The notes beneath the pieces were generated by a model that was given only the letters and a program-made list of their open reading frames with translations, ran no database searches and had not been told where the DNA came from. Both the position numbers and the translations under genes were made by a program. A stretch of DNA of 12,985 nucleotides, taken from the NCBI GenBank assembly GCA_001829505.1, contig MIBK01000144.1:1-12985 (forward strand). Reading direction: 5' to 3'. Each line of letters starts with the position of its first letter. Within the stretch, counting starts at the first letter, position 1. This DNA is from Spirochaetes bacterium RBG_16_67_19. GTDB taxonomy: Bacteria; Spirochaetota; Spirochaetia; SZUA-6; DRHE01. This document shows, one piece after another, positions 6,298 through 12,985 of this stretch.

Positions 6298-7420
6298 CGC
6301 CATAGTCGTCGGAGCCGGAATCGTCGGCTTGTGCGTCGCCTACTATCTGGTAAAAGCCGGCCTGAGGACCCTCAACATCGATCAGGGATACATCACCGCC
6401 GGGACCTCCGGCGCTGGAAACGGGAACATCATCGTCGGCAATAGGCAGCCGGGATTGCTGGCGGAATTGGCTCGCCGGAGTTTGCTGGAGTACGAGCGGA
6501 TGGGCAACGGCGAGATGGGCGACTTCGAGCTGGAGCGCAACGGCAGCTACCTGCTGTTGGAGACGGAGGCGCAGGCAGAAGAGGCCCGGCAGCTGATCGC
6601 CAGACAGGAGGGCCGGGGTCTGTCCCTTGCCTATCTGAGCGCCGGAGAGTTGGCCGAGGCGGTGCCCGGTGTATCCGCGAAGCTGGCGGGAGCAGTCTAT
6701 TGCCGTGACGACTGCAGCCTGAATCCTCTTCTCTTTCTGCGGGCGCTGAGGAGGAGAATCCAGGACCACGGTGGCGGCTTTGCCTTCTATGAAAAGGTCG
6801 GGAAAATCCAGCGGACCCCGTCGGGCCTGTTCTGCGTCTACACCGGGGCTGGGACATATCGCAGTCCTGTGGTGGTCGACTGCGCGGGGGTGCAGGCGCG
6901 ACCGATTGCGAGCCTTCTCGGGGAGCAGGTGCCCGTTGCGCCCAACAAGGGGCATATCGTCGTCACGGAAAAGGTCCCTCACCTGCGGATCCCGGCAAAG
7001 CTTCGAGATTGGGCGGACGCCTCGGACAGCCAGGAGGGAGAGCCGGTCAATACGGTTATCGAGTCCACGGCCGCCGGGAATCTGCTCATTGGCAAAAGCG
7101 AGGCAGGCACGGAATCCTCGGCTTCCGTTTCGCTGCCGACCGTCCGGGCGATTCTGGACAGGGCCCTGCGCTTCCTGCCGTGCCTGCGCGAAGTGAAGGT
7201 TATACGTATCTACACCGGGCTGCGGCCCCGCAGCGGGGATGGGCTGCCGATCATCGGCGCTTCCGCAATCACCGCCGGGTTGTATTATGCCTGCGGTCAC
7301 GGAGGGGACGGGGTCAGCTCGGCCCCCGAAACCGGCCGGCTCTTATCCCGGCGGATCGCGGAAGGCCGAAGCGAGCGGATCATGCGGGAATTCGCGCCGG
7401 CGAGGTTCATCAAGCCGTAG
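6281..7420 (+). CDS. DadA-like FAD amino/imino-acid dehydrogenase, catalytic (beta) subunit
   Basis: A 379-residue FAD protein of the DAO family (DadA, glycine oxidase, sarcosine oxidase beta, HcnC, opine oxidase B). The FAD motif is IVVGAGIVG (Gly11-Gly16). Other marks are GTSGAGNGNI, VVDCAGV, the RIYTGLRPRSGDGLPIIG region and CGHGGDGVSSAPETG near the C-terminus. This subunit should oxidise the C-N bond of an amino or imino acid and pass electrons to the iron-sulfur subunits encoded just upstream. ATG 6281 is preferred to TTG 6269, since it gives a family-like N-terminus; neither has a strong ribosome site. It overlaps the BFD gene by 17 bases. The substrate cannot be read from the sequence: proline, hydroxyproline, an opine or another N-substituted amino acid are all possible. 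Confidence 0.9.
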   Translation: MPRHHDAIVVGAGIVGLCVAYYLVKAGLRTLNIDQGYITAGTSGAGNGNIIVGNRQPGLLAELARRSLLEYERMGNGEMGDFELERNGSYLLLETEAQAEEARQLIARQEGRGLSLAYLSAGELAEAVPGVSAKLAGAVYCRDDCSLNPLLFLRALRRRIQDHGGGFAFYEKVGKIQRTPSGLFCVYTGAGTYRSPVVVDCAGVQARPIASLLGEQVPVAPNKGHIVVTEKVPHLRIPAKLRDWADASDSQEGEPVNTVIESTAAGNLLIGKSEAGTESSASVSLPTVRAILDRALRFLPCLREVKVIRIYTGLRPRSGDGLPIIGASAITAGLYYACGHGGDGVSSAPETGRLLSRRIAEGRSERIMREFAPARFIKP

Positions 7421-7432
7421 GAGTGATTGAGG

Positions 7433-8779
7433 ATGGAATCGGTTTTTCAGGCAGCCGTACGCTACATTCGCACCACGCAGTACGAAAGCCTCCCGCCCGC
7501 AGTCTTGGAGAAGGCCAGGATCTGCCTACTGGATACCTTCGCCGCCGCCGCGCTGGGCAGGCAGTGCCGGGCCACCCAGATCGCCCGGAAAACGGCCCTG
7601 GCCGGGTTGGGCTGCACCGCCCAGCAGGCTTCACTCTGGTTCGAGCCAGCCCTGTTCTCGGTGCCCGGCGCATTATTCGTCAACTGTACGGCGGCCTCCG
7701 CAGCCGATATCGATGATGGTCTGGATCTGAACAGGGGTCACGCGGGTTCTCCGGTAATCCCGGCCGTGCTCGCCGTCTGTGAAGCCGGCCGTCTGCCGCT
7801 GCGTCAGGCCCTGGCCGCGATCGCGGTGGGCTATGAGCTGATGTATGTGGCCAGCGAGGCCTTGCTGCCCTACGGAGCCAGGCACTATCCCATCGATCAC
7901 GGAACGGGGAGTCTGGCCGCGCTGGCCGTAGCCGGAGCCGTGGCAAATCTCCTGGGGGAAGAGGAACCCGTGATCGCCGAAGCCCTGCGAGTGGCGCAGG
8001 CATACATGCCGGGAGGAAACAACGACCGCGCAGTGGAAAGTGGCGGGATGACGAAGGAAAACATCAACTGGGGCGCTTTGAGCGGCTATTTTGCGCTGCA
8101 ACTGGCGCGTGGCGGCTATACGGGCCAGAGCTCCGTCCTGGAAAGACTGCCTCGCAGAGGCGAATACCTGAGATATTTTACGGCCGATTTTTCGGCCCTC
8201 TGTGGCACCTACGTCAAGCTACATGCCTCCTGCCGGTTTACCCATTGGCCGGTCGAGGCTTTGGCCCGCCTCGGATCGCGGGTCCGCTTTCGGATGGATC
8301 AGGTGGAAGGGATCCAGGTCCGCACCTTCCGCTCGGCAACGAAGCTGCTGCACGTGGAAGCGCCCGGGGTCGAAGCGGTGCAATACAGCATACCTTTATG
8401 CCTGGCGATTTTCATGAAGTATGGACAGCTGAACAGGCCGGAGAAGCTTCTGGAATGGGCCGCGGATCCTGAAGTGCAGCGCGTCGCGGCGCGCGTATCA
8501 TTGAAATGGGACCGCCGTTTCGAACGCAAAGGGGACGAAGGTGAAGGCTGCCGGATCGAAGTCCGTTTGAAGGATGGGGCGCGGCACATTGCCGTTTCCA
8601 GTTCCCTGCCGGGGGACCGGCGCCATCCTCTGAGCTACGCCGAGGTAGCCGAGAAATTTCTCGCGAATTGTTGCGCCTATATGCCAGAAGCCGGTATTCT
8701 GAAACTGATCGACTGCCTTCGGGACGCGGAGAATCAATCGGTCGAGCACCTGATGTCTGCGGCACGGTTAATTCTATGA
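7433..8779 (+). CDS. MmgE/PrpD-family protein (dehydratase, decarboxylase or epimerase)
   Basis: A 448-residue protein, normal length for the family of 2-methylcitrate dehydratase, cis-aconitate decarboxylase and iminodisuccinate epimerase. Family marks include ILLDTFAAAALG-like CLLDTFAAAALG, AADIDDGLD, RGHAGSPVIPAVLAV, GYELMYVASEA, the KENINWGALSGYFALQLARGGYTG block, and KLHASCRFTHWPVEAL with Lys262, Cys267 and His271. The preferred start is ATG 7433, behind GGAG; TTG 7427 is possible. It follows the dehydrogenase by 12 bases and ends in an ATGA overlap with the regulator gene. Because iminodisuccinate epimerase shows the family can act on N-substituted amino acids, a role in inverting or dehydrating the operon substrate is plausible. 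Family is firm; reaction unknown. Confidence 0.9.
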   Translation: MESVFQAAVRYIRTTQYESLPPAVLEKARICLLDTFAAAALGRQCRATQIARKTALAGLGCTAQQASLWFEPALFSVPGALFVNCTAASAADIDDGLDLNRGHAGSPVIPAVLAVCEAGRLPLRQALAAIAVGYELMYVASEALLPYGARHYPIDHGTGSLAALAVAGAVANLLGEEEPVIAEALRVAQAYMPGGNNDRAVESGGMTKENINWGALSGYFALQLARGGYTGQSSVLERLPRRGEYLRYFTADFSALCGTYVKLHASCRFTHWPVEALARLGSRVRFRMDQVEGIQVRTFRSATKLLHVEAPGVEAVQYSIPLCLAIFMKYGQLNRPEKLLEWAADPEVQRVAARVSLKWDRRFERKGDEGEGCRIEVRLKDGARHIAVSSSLPGDRRHPLSYAEVAEKFLANCCAYMPEAGILKLIDCLRDAENQSVEHLMSAARLIL

Positions 8780-9957
8780 GCTCCGTAAGCACGAAACAAA
8801 GTCAGTGCCTGAGTCTCATCCGGGAGCGCGGACGGGCCTCTCGCGGCGAGCTCGCCCAGGCCCTGGGCCTGGACAAGAAGACTGTCTCGGGGCTGGTGGA
8901 ACAGCTGGCCGCCCAATCCCTGGTGGAAGGCGCGGGCTTTCGGGAATCGCAGGCCGGCCGCCGCCAGGAGCTTCTGGCCGTGCGCGGCTCGCACTCCTGC
9001 TTCCTGGGCATCGACCTGGGGGCCACGCACATCCTGGGCATCCTTGCCGACCTGAACGCGACGGTGCTGGACCGCATCTACTTCGAGATCCGCCCGGGCC
9101 TGCCGGCGGACCTGATCCTTTCCCAGCTCCGCTCCATCGCCCGCAGCCTGCTCGCCTCCGGAAAGGCCGCAGCGCCCGTGAAGGGCGTGGGCATCGGGGT
9201 ACCCGGTTTCGTGAATCCGCAGAAGGGCATCTCCCTGGTCGCGGAGAACATCCCGGGCTGGAAGGACGTGCGCCTGCGGGAAATCCTGGAAGACGAACTG
9301 GGAGTGCCGGTGGAGGTGGACGACTGCTCGCGGGCCTGCGGGCGCGCGGAACGGTGGCTGGGGGTGGGCAAAAAGGAGCGCGACTTCCTGCTCCTGGACC
9401 TGGGCTACGGAATTGGCATGGCCTTGTTCATTCGCGGAGAGCTGTACGCCGGAAGCGGGTACAAGTCCGGAGAGATCGGGCACACCGTGGTCAAGCTGGA
9501 CGGGCCGCCCTGCTCCTGCGGCAAGCGGGGCTGCCTGGAGACCGTGGCCTCGGGCAAGGGCATTGCCCGCGCGGCGGCCGCAGGCATCCGGGAGGGCCAT
9601 TCCGCCGTGCTGGCCGGCCTGACCCACGGCAACGCGGAGGCGGTTACGGCCCAGGACGTGTCCGTGGCCGCCAGCATGGGTGACGGCTTCGCCGCCGGCC
9701 TGCTGGGCGAGGCCGGGGGCTACATCGGCGTGGCCCTGGCCAATGCGGTGAACCTGCTCAATCCCGCGCTGGTGGTGATCGGCGGCGGGCTGGCCGCAGC
9801 CGGCGATCTGCTGCTGGACGGCCTGCGGGAACAGCTTTCCCGCTACACCATGATGGGCATCGCCGAGGACCTGCGCCTGGAGCTGTCCGGGCTGGGAACG
9901 GAGGCTTCGGCGCTAGGCTGCGCCCTGCTGGCCATGGAACGTGTTTTCAGCCCATGA
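8776..9957 (+). CDS. ROK-family transcriptional regulator (NagC/XylR type)
   Basis: A 393-residue protein that starts in an ATGA overlap with the preceding stop. Residues about 5-60 form a winged helix-turn-helix (LIRERGRASRGELAQALGLD, then KKTVSGLVEQLAAQSLVE), followed by the linker AGRRQELL. The ROK sugar-kinase-like part begins FLGIDLGATHILGILADL. The zinc site is complete: His236, Cys246, Cys248, Cys253 in the GxxCxCGxxGCLE pattern. The kinase-type NDAN motif is changed to VDDCSR, which favours a regulator over a sugar kinase. ROK repressors usually sense sugars or sugar phosphates, odd beside an amine-oxidation operon. The gene is much richer in GC than its upstream neighbour. Binding sites may lie in the divergent region, but no clear palindromic ROK operator was found. 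Confidence 0.92.
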   Translation: MSSVSTKQSQCLSLIRERGRASRGELAQALGLDKKTVSGLVEQLAAQSLVEGAGFRESQAGRRQELLAVRGSHSCFLGIDLGATHILGILADLNATVLDRIYFEIRPGLPADLILSQLRSIARSLLASGKAAAPVKGVGIGVPGFVNPQKGISLVAENIPGWKDVRLREILEDELGVPVEVDDCSRACGRAERWLGVGKKERDFLLLDLGYGIGMALFIRGELYAGSGYKSGEIGHTVVKLDGPPCSCGKRGCLETVASGKGIARAAAAGIREGHSAVLAGLTHGNAEAVTAQDVSVAASMGDGFAAGLLGEAGGYIGVALANAVNLLNPALVVIGGGLAAAGDLLLDGLREQLSRYTMMGIAEDLRLELSGLGTEASALGCALLAMERVFSP

Positions 9958-10805
9958 GCGTGCTGGCCAGCTTTCACGACTGGCTGGGGCATCATCGCCC
10001 GGGTCTGGACGCCCTGGTGTTCGACGTGGACGGGGTGCTGATGCTCGGGTCCCGGGCAGGGGCCGGGGCCGCGGCGCTGCTGGATCGCCTGCGGAAGCTG
10101 GAGCTGCCCTACCGGATACTGACCAACGACGCCAATCACTCCGTCGAGGAGAAGGCCGCGTTGCTGGCCCGCGCCGGCCTGGTCGTGGAGGCCGGGGCCA
10201 TCACTTCCTCGGGCCACGGCTTGGTGGAGGCGGCGGAGCGGGCCGGCCTGGCTGGGGAGCTTTGCTTCGTGCTGGGCCGCCTGGGCGAGCCCAGCTACGC
10301 CGAGCTGGCCGGCATCCGGGTCACCAGTCGTCTGGCCGAGCTGCCCGACTGCCGCGCGGCCCTGGTCGGCGAGGACGCCTACGACTGGGAGGCCAACATC
10401 AACGGGGTGGTCAATTTCCTGATCTCCCGTCCCGAGGCCCCCCTGGTCGTGCCCAATTCCGACCTGTATTACCCCGGCGAAGACCGGCGCGTGCACGTGG
10501 CCGCCGGGGGGGTGGCCCGGCTGATCGTCTCGGTGTGCGCCGCCTATGGGCGGAGGCTTGAACCGCTGTACCTGGGCAAACCGCACGAGCCGATTTTCCA
10601 CCACAACCACGGGCGCCTCGAGGCGGCGCTGGGCAGGCCCGTGGAGCGGCGGCGCGTGCTCATGCTCGGCGACTCGCTGGCCTCCGACGTGGCCGGCGCG
10701 CGGGGCTTCGGGTACCGTTCGGCCCTGGTGCTGACCGGCGCCACCTCTGACGGGAGCTGGCGGGGTTCGGAGCACCGGCCCGATCTGGTTTTTCGCGCCC
10801 TGTAA
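9954..10805 (+). CDS. HAD-superfamily phosphatase, NagD-like (class IIA)
   Basis: A 283-residue cytoplasmic hydrolase starting in an ATGA overlap with the ROK gene. All four HAD motifs are present: VFDVDGVL with nucleophile Asp24 and acid Asp26, ILTND with Thr57, LGKPHEPIF with Lys209, and MLGDSLASDVAGA with Asp240 and Asp245. The long cap between motifs II and III and the LTNDANHS form match the NagD/p-nitrophenyl phosphatase group, which removes phosphate from sugar phosphates or nucleotides. Its place behind a ROK gene recalls nagC-nagD of E. coli. It may clear a phosphorylated sugar, the likely effector of the regulator. Substrate unknown. Confidence 0.92.
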   Translation: MSVLASFHDWLGHHRPGLDALVFDVDGVLMLGSRAGAGAAALLDRLRKLELPYRILTNDANHSVEEKAALLARAGLVVEAGAITSSGHGLVEAAERAGLAGELCFVLGRLGEPSYAELAGIRVTSRLAELPDCRAALVGEDAYDWEANINGVVNFLISRPEAPLVVPNSDLYYPGEDRRVHVAAGGVARLIVSVCAAYGRRLEPLYLGKPHEPIFHHNHGRLEAALGRPVERRRVLMLGDSLASDVAGARGFGYRSALVLTGATSDGSWRGSEHRPDLVFRAL

Positions 10806-10816
10806 CCCGCTCACCG

Positions 10817-10845
10817 TTGGAGAAGCGGGCCGATTGGTGTAAGAT
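10817..10845 (+). promoter_or_regulatory. Possible promoter for a leaderless sensor-kinase mRNA
   Basis: TTGGAG (10817-10822), 17 bases, then TAAGAT (10840-10845). The -10 box ends only eight bases before ATG 10854, so RNA would begin at or within two bases of the start codon. No Shine-Dalgarno sequence lies before this ATG, which agrees with a leaderless message. The match may be chance in so short a stretch. Confidence 0.35.
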
Positions 10846-10853
10846 GAGCCCCC

Positions 10854-12985
10854 ATGCCGGTGTTGCTCTGGCTTGACATCGCGGCCCTTGGTTTCTGCCT
10901 GCTTCTGGGGGCCAGCCTCCTGACCACGACCCTCGGCGCGGGCAGCGGCCTCTTGGGGGTCAGCTTCGCCGGGTTCTCCGCCCTGATGACCGGCTGGGCG
11001 GCTACGGCCCTGGTCCTCAAGCTCTCCCTGCTGCTGGGATTCAGCAACCCGGTTTTCTGGGCGGAGCTGAACGTGCTGTGTTTCGGCCTGCTGGCCCCGG
11101 CGGTGCTGGCCTTCGCGGTGCGATACGTCCAGGCCCGCCCCCGGGCAGCCGACCCGGGCAGCCTGGCCGGGGTTGCGGTCATGGTGGGCCTGGCCGTTCC
11201 GCTGTTCTCCCACCGCCTGGTGAGCGGCCCCAGGCTGACGGTCAACGGGACCACCCTGCTCACCCTGCATCCCCTGGGCTATCTGGCAGGACTGGTGCCG
11301 TTGCTGTATCTGGTCTGGGCGCTGGTGGTTGTTCTCGCCCGGAGCCGCCGCCCCTTCGCCCCGTTGATGGCCGGCAGCCTGTTGCTGCTGTTGGTGGGAC
11401 CGCTGGCCGGGGCATTGATCCAGGCGCCGGTCCCGGTGCTTTCCTTCGCCAACCTGCTGACCCTGCTCCTGCTGGGCTGGGCCACCCTGCGCAGCCAGCT
11501 CTTCAACCCGCTGCGCAGGTCGGCGGAGCAGCTGCGGGAGCGGGCGCGCCGGCTGGAGCTGATCGCCGGCATCGGGCAGCGAGCCACCGCCATCCTCGAG
11601 CTGGATGAGCTGCTGCACCAGGCCATCGCCCTGATCTGCCGCGAGTTCTCCTATTTCAACGTCTCGATCCTCCTGGTGGACGGGCCGGAGGTGGTCATGC
11701 GGGCCTCGGCCGCGCGGCCCGAGCAGGAGAACATCGTGCGCCTGGCCATAGGCAGGCAAGGGATCACCGGCTGGGTTGCAGGCACAGGGCAGCCGCGCCT
11801 GGTCCCGGACGTGGAGCGTGATCCGTATTACCTGCGCTTCGCCCAGGAGGTGCCCACCCGCTCGGAGCTGACCGTGCCGATCAAGCTGCAGGGCCGGGTG
11901 ATCGGGGTGCTGGACGCCCAGAGCGCGGAGCTCAACGCCTTCGCTCCCATCGACCTGTTCACGCTGCAGACCATTGCCGACCAACTGGCCATCGCCATCG
12001 AGAATGCCCGGCTGTACGCCGAAACCCGCCTGCGCGCCGAGCGGCTGGCCGTGGTCAACCGCGTGGCCTCCGCCGCCGGCGCCACGCTGCGGCTGGACGA
12101 TCTGCTGGCCACCGTATACCGGGAGCTGACCCCGGTGTTCCGGGCCGACGCTTTCTTCATCGCCCTGTACGACGAGCACTCCGGTGAGCTGGAGTTCCGC
12201 TTCCAGTTGGACGAGGGCAAGCTGGAGCCCCCCAACCGACAGGAGCTGGGCGGCGGGCTTTCCTCCTGGGTGGTGCGCAACCGCCGCCCGCTGCTGATCC
12301 GTGATTTCGCGCAGGAGCGCGCCTCCCTGCCGGTTCCGGACATCTGGGGCAGCATGAAGCTGCCCGCTTCCTGGCTGGGCGTGCCCATGCGCCTCGGGGG
12401 GCGGGTCACCGGGGTGATCAGCGTGCAGGCCTACAGCCCGCGGGCCTACGGGGAGGAGGAGCAGCAGCTGCTGCTGACCATCGCCGACCAGGTGGCCGTG
12501 GCGGTGGAGAACGCCCGGCTGTTCGAGGCCGCCCAGGCGGAAATCATCGAGCGCCGGCTGGCCGAACGGGTGCTGCGCGAGTCGGAGGAGAAGTTCCGCA
12601 ACCTGGCCGAGCAGTCCCCCAACATGATCTTCATCAACCGCGGCGGGCGCGTGGTCTACGCCAACCGCCGCTGCGAGGAGCTCATGGGTTACAGCCGGGA
12701 GGAGTTCTACTCGCCGGACTTCGACTTCCGCGACCTGATCGCCCCGGAGCACCGGGAGATGGTGCGGAGGGAGTACGAGAAACACCTGCGAGGCGAGGAG
12801 GTCCCGCCCTACGAGTACACCCTGCGCACCAAGGACGGCCGCCGCATCGAGTGCATCCTGACCTCGGGCCTGCTGCACTTCGGGGGCCAGAAGGCGATCA
12901 TGGGCATCATCACCGACATCACCAACCGCCTGCGCTCGGAGCGCCTGCTGGCCACCCTGAACGCCGCCAACCTGGCCATGGAGCG
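10854..12985 (+). CDS. Membrane sensor protein with 7TM, two GAF and a PAS domain, probable histidine kinase (cut by right edge)
   Basis: The open frame from ATG 10854 runs off the window after 710 residues. Residues 1-220 hold about seven hydrophobic helices, like the N-terminal 7TM region of some histidine kinases. A short coiled linker (LRRSAEQLRERARRLE) leads into GAF domain 1 (about 235-385; RLAIGRQGITGWVAGTGQ, VPIKLQGRVIGVLDAQS). GAF domain 2 follows (about 400-560; GGGLSSWVVRNRRPLL, VPMRLGGRVTGVISVQA). A PAS domain starts at residue 579 (FRNLAEQSPNMIFI) and ends in IMGIITDITNRLRSERLL. The output domain is outside the window: histidine kinase most likely, GGDEF possible. A TGA in frame at 10845 fixes the first usable ATG. 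A very long minus-strand frame over the same bases is a shadow. The signal sensed is unknown; a link to the operon is not shown. Confidence 0.88.
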   Translation, partial: MPVLLWLDIAALGFCLLLGASLLTTTLGAGSGLLGVSFAGFSALMTGWAATALVLKLSLLLGFSNPVFWAELNVLCFGLLAPAVLAFAVRYVQARPRAADPGSLAGVAVMVGLAVPLFSHRLVSGPRLTVNGTTLLTLHPLGYLAGLVPLLYLVWALVVVLARSRRPFAPLMAGSLLLLLVGPLAGALIQAPVPVLSFANLLTLLLLGWATLRSQLFNPLRRSAEQLRERARRLELIAGIGQRATAILELDELLHQAIALICREFSYFNVSILLVDGPEVVMRASAARPEQENIVRLAIGRQGITGWVAGTGQPRLVPDVERDPYYLRFAQEVPTRSELTVPIKLQGRVIGVLDAQSAELNAFAPIDLFTLQTIADQLAIAIENARLYAETRLRAERLAVVNRVASAAGATLRLDDLLATVYRELTPVFRADAFFIALYDEHSGELEFRFQLDEGKLEPPNRQELGGGLSSWVVRNRRPLLIRDFAQERASLPVPDIWGSMKLPASWLGVPMRLGGRVTGVISVQAYSPRAYGEEEQQLLLTIADQVAVAVENARLFEAAQAEIIERRLAERVLRESEEKFRNLAEQSPNMIFINRGGRVVYANRRCEELMGYSREEFYSPDFDFRDLIAPEHREMVRREYEKHLRGEEVPPYEYTLRTKDGRRIECILTSGLLHFGGQKAIMGIITDITNRLRSERLLATLNAANLAME

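Noticed and set aside
373..8820. Possible transposon or integron-type ends around the lower-GC block
   Set aside because: No transposase, integrase, tRNA gene or matching terminal repeats could be seen by eye at either side; only the composition step supports transfer.
10806..10829. Inverted repeat CCCGCT/AGCGGG after the phosphatase gene
   Set aside because: Only six base pairs with a 12-base loop and no T-tract after it; too weak to call a terminator.
9843..12878. A minus-strand open frame of 1011 codons over the regulator end, the phosphatase and the sensor kinase
   Set aside because: It is a shadow. It is low-complexity, rich in Gln, Gly, Ala, His and Pro, with no domain, and the plus-strand frames carry clear HAD, GAF and PAS motifs. 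High GC at third positions of plus-strand codons keeps stops out of the opposite strand.

Overview
The window is about 13 kb of GC-rich bacterial DNA. It holds two genes cut by its edges and, between them, a long one-direction catabolic operon. The host cannot be named from this stretch. The 7TM-GAF-GAF-PAS sensor kinase at the right edge and the very GC-rich flanks would suit an Anaerolineae-like (Chloroflexota) genome. However, the binding protein has a signal peptide without a lipobox, which is more usual in bacteria with an outer membrane, and the operon may have a different origin. No tRNA, rRNA, CRISPR array or insertion sequence was seen.

Layout: (1) Bases 1-372, minus strand, carry the start of a DegT/DnrJ/EryC1/StrS-type PLP aminotransferase. 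(2) Bases 373-652 form an AT-rich divergent promoter region, with a consensus-like promoter on each strand and short direct repeats. (3) Bases 653-4300 carry an amino-acid-type (HisJ/HisMQ/HisP) ABC importer: binding protein, a strong hairpin, then a DapA/NAL-superfamily lyase, a cupin, one permease and the ATPase. (4) Bases 4311-7420 carry a dye-linked amino/imino-acid dehydrogenase spread over five small overlapping genes: plant-type 2Fe-2S protein, FAD/NAD-fold subunit, two-cluster 4Fe-4S ferredoxin, BFD-type 2Fe-2S protein and DadA-like FAD catalytic subunit. (5) Bases 7433-8779 carry an MmgE/PrpD-family protein. (6) Bases 8776-10805 carry a ROK regulator and a NagD-like HAD phosphatase, a pair resembling nagC-nagD of E. 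coli. (7) Bases 10854 to the right edge carry a membrane sensor kinase, truncated by the window.

How it fits together (inference): a small amine-containing acid is imported, oxidised at its C-N bond by the multi-subunit flavo-iron-sulfur dehydrogenase, and processed by the DapA-like lyase/deaminase. The MmgE/PrpD protein acts as epimerase or dehydratase and the cupin as an accessory enzyme or ligand sensor. The nearest known pathways are opine (octopine/nopaline) oxidation, hydroxyproline breakdown (D-hydroxyproline dehydrogenase plus DapA-family deaminase) and the four-subunit L-proline dehydrogenase of Thermococcales. None fits fully: no proline racemase-family gene and no semialdehyde dehydrogenase is present here. 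The binding protein also seems to lack the usual amino-group ligands. This cluster is the best candidate in the window for an undescribed pathway.

Base composition steps up sharply just inside the ROK gene (about 52% GC in 8641-8820, about 73% in 8821-9000, counted by hand). The left flanking gene is also GC-rich. The importer/oxidase block may therefore have been acquired between an older DegT gene and a ROK-HAD pair.
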